Below, in pieces: positions 1 to 3,959 of a stretch of DNA of 6,345 nucleotides. This stretch comes from Allobrachymonas sp. Its GTDB lineage: Bacteria > Pseudomonadota > Gammaproteobacteria > Burkholderiales > Burkholderiaceae_C. The position numbers and the translations under genes were made by a program. Below the pieces are notes generated by a model. That model did not search any database. It was not told the DNA's origin and saw only the letters and a list, made by a program, of their open reading frames with translations. The stretch covers positions 1 to 6,345 of the forward strand of contig JAUNUE010000110.1 of the NCBI GenBank assembly GCA_030538335.1, read 5' to 3'. Position 1 is the stretch's first letter, and each line of letters starts with the position of its first letter.

Positions 1-1
1 C

Positions 2-553
2 ATCGAAGCCGCCCGCCGTCTGGAGCAAAAAGGCATCCATACCAACCTGACCCTGCTGTTTGCCTTTTGTCAGGCAGCCGCCTGCGCCCATGCTGGCGTC
101 AAGCTGATTTCGCCGTTTGTGGGCCGCATCTACGATTGGCACAAAAAACAGGCGGGCAGCCAGTGGGATGAAGCCACACATGCAGGTAGCAATGACCCCG
201 GCGTGCAATCAGTACGGCATATTTATGCGTATTACAAACAGCATGGCATCGCCACCGAGATCATGGGTGCCAGCTTTCGCAATACGGGGCAAATCATGGC
301 GCTGGCCGGGTGTGACCTGCTCACCATCAGCCCCGATCTGCTGGCGCAACTGGCTGCCAACCCTGCACCCGAAGGCGAGCCGCCCTTGCAGCAAAAGATG
401 GCCAAAGACACCTTCATCGCCATGCCGGAACACCACGAGCCTGCCTTCCGTCTTGCGCTCAACGCCGACGCCATGGCTACAGAAAAACTGGCCGAAGGCA
501 TCCGCGCTTTTTCAAGCGATACAGAAAAACTGGAACAGTTGATGCTGGCCTGA
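2..553 (+). CDS. tal: Transaldolase, C-terminal part (5' end outside window)
   Basis: Transaldolase moves a dihydroxyacetone unit between sugar phosphates in the non-oxidative pentose phosphate pathway in the cytoplasm. The frame is open from the left edge to a TGA and gives 183 residues. It aligns by eye with E. coli TalB from about residue 140 to the end: NLTLLF (visible residues 15-20) carries the counterparts of Asn154 and Thr156, ISPFVGR (36-42) those of Ser176 and Arg181 that bind phosphate, and GASFRN a further phosphate-binding Ser/Arg pair. The Schiff-base lysine (Lys132 in TalB) lies upstream of the window, so catalysis cannot be checked. The C-terminus, with LAEGIRAF and EKLEQL, is typical of the TalA/TalB subfamily. 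The stop is 8 bp before the pgi start, which suggests one operon of central sugar-phosphate enzymes. Family assignment is secure; the TalA/TalB distinction is not attempted. Confidence 0.95.
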   Translation: MEAARRLEQKGIHTNLTLLFAFCQAAACAHAGVKLISPFVGRIYDWHKKQAGSQWDEATHAGSNDPGVQSVRHIYAYYKQHGIATEIMGASFRNTGQIMALAGCDLLTISPDLLAQLAANPAPEGEPPLQQKMAKDTFIAMPEHHEPAFRLALNADAMATEKLAEGIRAFSSDTEKLEQLMLA

Positions 554-561
554 CCCAGACG

Positions 562-2172
562 ATGCCTAAAACACCTCACCCCACAGCAGCCAAGCCTGTG
601 GACCACAGCCCTGCGTGGCAAGCACTTGAACACGAGGCGCAGCGCTTTTCAGACAGCGCTCATCCGGCAGCTTTCGACTTGCGGCAGGCCTTTGCGCATG
701 ATGCGCAGCGGCAGCAGAAATTCAGCCGTACCTTGCACGACGCACAAGGGGTGCTGCTGCACACCGACTGCTCCAAGAGCTTTCTGGACGACACGGTGTG
801 GCAACTGCTGCTGCAACTGGCCAATCAACGCGAGGTATTTGCCCTGCGCGACGCCATGTTCTCAGGCGCAGCCATCAACACCAGTGAGCAGCGGCAGGTC
901 ATGCATTGGCTACTGCGTGCTCCTGACTCCATAGATCTGCCCTCCTCCCTGCACGCCGCATGGCAGGAGGTCAAGGCCACGCAAGATGCCTTTCTGGCAT
1001 TTGCCGAATCCGTGCGCACCAACGCAGCCATCACCGATATTGTCAATATCGGCATTGGCGGCTCGGATCTCGGCCCGGCCATGGCCGTACAAGCTTTGCA
1101 CGCACATACACTGGCCAACAAGCGGTTCCATTTCGTCAGCAATGTAGATGGCCATTCGCTGCAGGAGGTGCTGAACCACGTCCGGCCTGCAAGCACCCTG
1201 TTCATCATCTCCAGCAAAAGTTTTTCCACGCTGGAGACCATGACCAATGCCCGCACGGCACTGCAATGGTTTACAAGGCAGTCTGGCAAAGATGCTGCGC
1301 CCGTCGATCGGCATTTTGTAGGCATTACCACCAACACGGCGGCCGCTGCGGCGCTGGGCATCCACACCACCTTTGGCTTCTGGGACTGGGTGGGCGGGCG
1401 TTATTCGCTGTGGTCGGCCATTGGCCTGCCGCTGGCTATTGCCATAGGTGCAGACGGGTTCAGGCAACTGCTGGCTAGTGCCCACGCTGTAGATCGGCAT
1501 TTTGTAGAAAGCCCGCCCGAAAACAATCTGCCTTTGTTGCTGGGTTTGCTGCAAGTATGGGAAAGCAGCCTGCTGCGCCACAACAGCCGCTGCATTGCGC
1601 CTTACCATGCTGATTTGCAGCGCCTGCCCGCTTACCTGCAGCAGCTGGAAATGGAAAGCAATGGCAAAAGCGTTACCCGCGATGGCCAGCCGGTGAACTA
1701 CCCCACGGCACCGACCGTATGGGGCGAACCCGGCAGCAACGGCCAGCACGCCTTTTTCCAGCTATTGCGACAAGGCACGCAAACCATTCCCGTGGAATTC
1801 ATCGCTGTGCGGCAGGAAGAACACGATTGGCCGGAGCACCAAATCCTGTTGCTCTCCAACGCATTGGCCCAGGCACACGCCTTGATGCTGGGCAACGACC
1901 ACGCTGATCCGCAAAAGCGTATCGCTGGCAACCGTCCCAGCACTTTCATCGTGCTGCCCGAACTCACGCCCCGCACGCTGGGTGCCCTGCTGGCCCTGTA
2001 CGAACACCGCACCTTCGTCTGCGGTGCGGTATGGAATCTCAACAGCTTTGACCAGTGGGGCGTGGAGCAAGGAAAAATACTGGCACAGGATATTGCCCAA
2101 CGCTGGCAAACTGGTGATGTATCAGGGCTTGACCCATCTACCGCCCATCTGCTGCAAAAATTGCGCAATTGA
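562..2172 (+). CDS. pgi: Glucose-6-phosphate isomerase
   Basis: Pgi interconverts glucose 6-phosphate and fructose 6-phosphate in glycolysis and gluconeogenesis in the cytoplasm. The 536-residue product has near full family length (E. coli Pgi is about 549). Visible motifs are the sugar-phosphate loop GIGGSDLGP (164-172), SSKSFSTLET (217-226), family signature 1 around DWVGGRYSLWSAIGLP (275-290), MESNGK with the catalytic Glu365, GQHA with His396, and signature 2 around FDQWGVEQGK (496-505), whose Lys505 matches the conserved C-terminal catalytic lysine. All key residues are present. The ATG at 562 lies 8 bp after the tal stop and has no clear Shine-Dalgarno sequence, so translational coupling to tal is likely. 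I kept this start because the N-terminus reaches the SPAWQALE-type helix in full. The gene ends about 35 bp before a bidirectional terminator. One oddity is a 16-bp exact internal repeat that encodes VDRHFV twice. Confidence 0.97.
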   Translation: MPKTPHPTAAKPVDHSPAWQALEHEAQRFSDSAHPAAFDLRQAFAHDAQRQQKFSRTLHDAQGVLLHTDCSKSFLDDTVWQLLLQLANQREVFALRDAMFSGAAINTSEQRQVMHWLLRAPDSIDLPSSLHAAWQEVKATQDAFLAFAESVRTNAAITDIVNIGIGGSDLGPAMAVQALHAHTLANKRFHFVSNVDGHSLQEVLNHVRPASTLFIISSKSFSTLETMTNARTALQWFTRQSGKDAAPVDRHFVGITTNTAAAAALGIHTTFGFWDWVGGRYSLWSAIGLPLAIAIGADGFRQLLASAHAVDRHFVESPPENNLPLLLGLLQVWESSLLRHNSRCIAPYHADLQRLPAYLQQLEMESNGKSVTRDGQPVNYPTAPTVWGEPGSNGQHAFFQLLRQGTQTIPVEFIAVRQEEHDWPEHQILLLSNALAQAHALMLGNDHADPQKRIAGNRPSTFIVLPELTPRTLGALLALYEHRTFVCGAVWNLNSFDQWGVEQGKILAQDIAQRWQTGDVSGLDPSTAHLLQKLRN

Positions 2173-2199
2173 CTTGAAACACAGGTCAAAGCGTAAAGT

Positions 2200-2233
2200 A
2201 AAAAACGGCAGGTGATACCACCTGCCATTTTTT
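2200..2233. terminator. Bidirectional intrinsic terminator between pgi and hsp20
   Basis: An 8-bp perfect stem, GGCAGGTG (2207-2214) and CACCTGCC (2219-2226), encloses a 4-base loop (ATAC). Six A's (2200-2205) lie on the left and six T's (2228-2233) on the right, so the RNA from either strand ends in a GC-rich hairpin followed by a U-tract. It sits between the convergent stops of pgi (2172) and the Hsp20 gene (2240), exactly where a shared terminator is expected. The structure is directly visible; function is inferred from its textbook form. Confidence 0.93.
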
Positions 2234-2239
2234 CATGCC

Positions 2240-2668
2240 TTATTCAATCACCAGCTTCTGCGGTGCGCTGCTAACTTTTTTGGGCAAGGTTAACATCAGC
2301 ACGCCATTTTCATAACGCGCCTTGGCTGCCGCTTCGTCAATATCCACCGGCAACTGGAAACTGCGCGCCACTGCGCCATAGTAGCGCTCGCTGCGCAAGG
2401 TCTTCTCGCCTTCAGATTGCTTGTCCTGCTGTTTGATTTCAGCACGCAAGGTCACGATACTGCCTTCTACCGACACCTGGATGTCTTGCTTGCTGACACC
2501 CGGAATTTCCGCGTGAACGGCAAACTCCTTGTCGTTTTCCTTCACATCCACGCGGATCTGTGAGGCTGCAGGCAAAGGATCACCGTGCAAGGGTTTGATG
2601 AAAAAACCGGGTGCCACGTCCTTGAAAAACTCGTCGAACAGGCCACCACGTGCCATCAGATTGTTCAT
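2240..2668 (-). CDS. Small heat-shock protein, Hsp20/alpha-crystallin family
   Basis: Small heat-shock proteins are ATP-independent holdases that form oligomers and keep unfolding proteins soluble in the cytoplasm until DnaK/ClpB refold them. From the ATG at 2668 the product is 142 residues, the usual length. The N-terminal arm (1-37) includes LFDEFFKDV. The alpha-crystallin domain runs from about 38 to 130, with AEIPGVSKQDI and the hallmark AxxxNGVL motif (ARYENGVL, 117-124), and the C-terminal tail ends QKLVIE, where LVI (139-141) serves as the I-x-I anchoring motif. The frame stays open to an ATG at 2815, but I prefer 2668: GAGGAG (complement of 2675-2680) sits 6 nt upstream, and residues encoded further upstream look unlike the family and cross the promoter. 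It is monocistronic, convergent with pgi and divergent from the TOPRIM gene. A sigma-32-type promoter lies upstream, so heat induction is likely. Confidence 0.95.
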   Translation of the reverse strand: MNNLMARGGLFDEFFKDVAPGFFIKPLHGDPLPAASQIRVDVKENDKEFAVHAEIPGVSKQDIQVSVEGSIVTLRAEIKQQDKQSEGEKTLRSERYYGAVARSFQLPVDIDEAAAKARYENGVLMLTLPKKVSSAPQKLVIE

Positions 2669-2674
2669 GCTCAT

Positions 2675-2680
2675 CTCCTC
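2675..2680 (-). promoter_or_regulatory. Ribosome binding site of the Hsp20 gene
   Basis: GAGGAG on the minus strand lies 6 nt before the ATG at 2668. It decides the start: the alternative ATG at 2674 abuts the site with no spacer, and the ATGs at 2710 and 2815 lack any such sequence. A run of five U's directly precedes the site in the mRNA. It is too close to fold back on the site as a fourU thermometer would. Confidence 0.8.
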
Positions 2681-2717
2681 AAAAACGGCCTTGTCGGCCA
2701 CACGTTGCATGGTTCCT

Positions 2718-2746
2718 ATATGCTGGCCCATGCATCTGTTTTCAAG
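2718..2746 (-). promoter_or_regulatory. Sigma-32 (heat-shock) type promoter of the Hsp20 gene
   Basis: On the minus strand CTTGAAA (complement of 2740-2746) matches the sigma-32 -35 consensus perfectly. After a 14-nt spacer comes CAGCATAT (complement of 2718-2725), which agrees with the -10 consensus CCCCATNT except at two C's. Predicted transcription starts near 2711, giving a leader of about 43 nt. In that leader GGCC-GACAA-GGCC can form a short hairpin just before the U-run and the ribosome binding site. Sequence match is direct; use by sigma-32 is inferred from the match and from the heat-shock gene it precedes. Confidence 0.75.
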
Positions 2747-2838
2747 GCAAAAATTCCCAAAATCTCTCCACCAATAACCATTGCCTCTCCCCCACATCAC
2801 GTCTCTCATCTGCATGGTTTGGCAGCGCGTTAGGATGT

Positions 2839-2850
2839 GGAAAATTTTCC
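2839..2850. promoter_or_regulatory. 12-bp perfect palindrome, candidate operator upstream of the TOPRIM gene
   Basis: GGAAAATTTTCC is its own reverse complement over 12 bp. It lies 22 nt before the ATG at 2873 of the TOPRIM gene, in the spacer that separates it from the divergent Hsp20 gene. With no loop it is more likely a DNA site for a dimeric protein than an RNA hairpin. If the TOPRIM protein instead starts at the GTG at 2837, the palindrome is coding. No regulator can be named. Confidence 0.3.
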
Positions 2851-2872
2851 CGATGCTTCATCTGAACAAACC

Positions 2873-3577
2873 ATGTACTACCGCAGCCAGGCCAGCGCCC
2901 AATTGATCAACAGCCAGGAGCATGGCGTGCATGCCGAATTGCTGCTGGTAGAAGGCGAATCTGCGGCACGTTCAGCCGCGCAAGTTCGCAACGCCGGTGT
3001 TCAGGCTGTGCTGCCCCTGCAAGGCAAACCGTTGAACGCATGGAAAGCCACAGCCACCAAAGTGCAGGCCAGCCCCTTGTATGGCCAGTTGGCACAAGCC
3101 CTTGGCCTGCCTGGCCCCACTGAACCCCTGGCTGAAACCGCCCTGCCTCAGTTGCAGTTTGGCCGCCTCGTGCTGTTGTTTGATCCTGATGCGGATGGCA
3201 TCCATATCGGCGCGTTGGTGCTACTGTACCTGCAACGCTGGCAGCCCGTGTTGTTGCAACAGCAACGCGTGGTCATGGTGCGCCCGCCTATGGGCGCGAT
3301 GCAAACAGTTGATGCAGAAACCGGTGAAATCACGCACCAGAACGCCTACAGCCCTGAGCATCTGCGGGCTTTGCAACAGGCCATGGCGCCTGAAAACGCC
3401 CCGTTCACGCAAACACAGGTCTACCGGGGCCTGGGCAGCATGCCGCCCGATGTGCTGCGCAAAACCTGTATTGATCCCGATACTCGCCAGGCACACGCAG
3501 TAACAGAGCAGGAAATGCAACAGGTCGTGGATATTTTTGGCGGCAGCGCAGACAAATACCCGACAACAGGGGGCTGA
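2873..3577 (+). CDS. Stand-alone TOPRIM-domain protein, type IIA topoisomerase B-subunit (GyrB/ParE) type
   Basis: The 234-residue product matches only the TOPRIM part of GyrB/ParE. SQEHGVHAELLLVEGESA (14-31) corresponds to the GyrB segment with the catalytic glutamate (here Glu27), and LPLQGKPLN (47-55) to LPLRGKILN. DPDADGIH (104-111) preserves the DxDxD metal-binding acids (Asp104, 106, 108), and YRGLGSM (184-190) with a downstream DPDTR matches YKGLGEM...DPETR. The GHKL ATPase, transducer and extreme C-terminal helix are absent. The frame is intact and all metal ligands are kept, which argues against simple decay. The ATG at 2873 and an in-frame GTG at 2837 (246 residues, two codons after a stop) are both possible starts. 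Neither has a well-spaced Shine-Dalgarno sequence; I chose the ATG because conserved sequence begins only after it. No nuclease or topoisomerase partner lies beside it. Function is unknown: metal-dependent nucleic-acid cleavage, or modulation of gyrase/topoisomerase IV, are guesses. Family is clear; role is not. Confidence 0.85.
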   Translation: MYYRSQASAQLINSQEHGVHAELLLVEGESAARSAAQVRNAGVQAVLPLQGKPLNAWKATATKVQASPLYGQLAQALGLPGPTEPLAETALPQLQFGRLVLLFDPDADGIHIGALVLLYLQRWQPVLLQQQRVVMVRPPMGAMQTVDAETGEITHQNAYSPEHLRALQQAMAPENAPFTQTQVYRGLGSMPPDVLRKTCIDPDTRQAHAVTEQEMQQVVDIFGGSADKYPTTGG

Positions 3578-3645
3578 ATGGCCGAGGCTCCACTGAAAAC
3601 GCGAACTGTAATACCGCATGAAACGGGTCGGCATTCACAAAAAGA

Positions 3646-3651
3646 TACAAT
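3646..3651 (+). promoter_or_regulatory. -10 box of the 6S-like RNA gene
   Basis: TACAAT matches the sigma-70 -10 consensus in five of six positions. It ends 7 nt before the 5' base of the closing helix of the structured RNA at 3659, so the predicted start (3658-3659) coincides with the start of the fold. No good -35 hexamer is seen at 16-18 bp spacing; ACGGGT at 3623-3628 is poor. Confidence 0.5.
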
Positions 3652-3657
3652 CCCCGT

Positions 3658-3800
3658 TTCTGGACTGCCTTGCCGTGTTCTTCAAGGAACCGTACAAGCC
3701 CGAAGCCTGACTTGCAAACGCAAGCACTTCAAACAAACAGGTATCCCCTTGGATACGAGCGCCGCATGTAGCTGCGGCAGCCTGTCATAAAGTCCAGACC
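3658..3800 (+). ncRNA. ssrS: 6S RNA candidate
   Basis: 6S RNA mimics an open promoter and binds the sigma-70 RNA polymerase holoenzyme, changing transcription in stationary phase and stress. The evidence is structural and by resemblance. An 8-bp closing helix joins TCTGGACT (3659-3666) to AGTCCAGA (3791-3798). Just inside it, CCTTGCCGTGTTC resembles the conserved 5' strand of 6S RNAs (CTGAGATGTTC in E. coli). Near the 3' end AGCTGCGGCAGCCTGTC resembles E. coli AGCCTGCGGCGGCATCTC. Internal perfect hairpins are CTTGC-AAAC-GCAAG (3710-3723) as the apical tip, GTATCC-CCTT-GGATAC (3741-3756), and GCCGCA-TGTAGC-TGCGGC (3761-3778). The last competes with long-range pairing as part of the 3' strand. 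At about 143 nt it is short for 6S (usually 160-185), so the ends are uncertain or this is another structured RNA. A -10 box is placed correctly upstream. The region has no credible protein gene. Confidence 0.65.
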
Positions 3801-3824
3801 ATCGCAGGTGTGCATATTTGCGGC

Positions 3825-3846
3825 AGCCTTACGGATACCGAAGGCT
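3825..3846 (+). other. Bulged hairpin between the 6S-like RNA and ggpPS
   Basis: AGCCTT (3825-3830) and CGG (3832-3834) pair with CCG (3838-3840) and AAGGCT (3841-3846) around an ATA loop, giving 9 bp with one bulged A at 3831. No T-run follows, so it is not a classic terminator. It could be a processing signal for the 3' end of the upstream RNA or part of the ggpPS leader. Its left arm overlaps the second copy of TGCGGCAGCCT, which also occurs in the 3' strand of the 6S-like RNA. Confidence 0.4.
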
Positions 3847-3860
3847 TGGCCGTTCTGCGT

Positions 3861-3884
3861 GAAGGATGGCTCTCTCCTTCTTTT
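3861..3884 (+). terminator. Weak intrinsic terminator candidate upstream of ggpPS
   Basis: GAAGGA (3861-3866) pairs with TCCTTC (3875-3880) over 6 bp around an 8-nt loop and is followed by TTTT (3881-3884). Stem GC content and T-run are both modest, so termination would be partial. It would fit as the end of the 6S-like transcription unit, or as a leaky barrier between it and ggpPS. Confidence 0.4.
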
Positions 3885-3898
3885 GTGCGCCATTTCTT

Positions 3899-3926
3899 TT
3901 CACTGGCTTCTGGGCACTTGTAAAAC
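3899..3926 (+). promoter_or_regulatory. Weak sigma-70-type promoter candidate for ggpPS
   Basis: TTCACT (3899-3904), a 16-bp spacer and TAAAAC (3921-3926) match the -35 and -10 consensus in about four of six positions each. Transcription would start near 3933, about 27 nt before the preferred start codon. No osmotic-stress sigma-factor motif is obvious. This is the best candidate in the gap, but such matches occur by chance. Confidence 0.25.
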
Positions 3927-3945
3927 AGTGTGCACAGGCCCCGAC

Positions 3946-3950
3946 AGGAG
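3946..3950 (+). promoter_or_regulatory. Ribosome binding site deciding the ggpPS start
   Basis: AGGAG lies 9 nt before the GTG at 3960. The alternative in-frame GTG at 3930 lies upstream of it without a Shine-Dalgarno sequence. From 3960 the protein begins MNKAPRFILATDLDGT, with the HAD strand starting at once, as is usual for this family. Confidence 0.75.
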
Positions 3951-3959
3951 ATTGGCTTT

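Noticed and set aside
910..1749. 279-codon open frame on the minus strand inside pgi
   Set aside because: It is a shadow of the strongly supported pgi frame, with low-complexity composition and no family resemblance.
2675..2711. FourU or ROSE-type RNA thermometer in the Hsp20 leader
   Set aside because: The U5 run is immediately next to the GAGGAG site and cannot fold back on it, and no other anti-Shine-Dalgarno segment was found by eye.
2781..2809. Promoter for the TOPRIM gene (TTGCCT, 17 bp, TCTCAT)
   Set aside because: Each hexamer matches the consensus at only about four positions and nothing else supports it; the true promoter was not identified.
2669..2815. N-terminal extension of the Hsp20 protein by 49 residues
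   Set aside because: The extension is unlike the family, crosses the sigma-32-type promoter, and the strong GAGGAG site points to the ATG at 2668.
3578..3790. 70-residue reading frame starting with ATG directly after the TOPRIM stop (TGAATG)
   Set aside because: It overlaps nearly all of the 6S-like RNA, has no recognisable motif and no proper Shine-Dalgarno sequence. The tight junction recalls a parE-parC arrangement, but the product does not resemble ParC.
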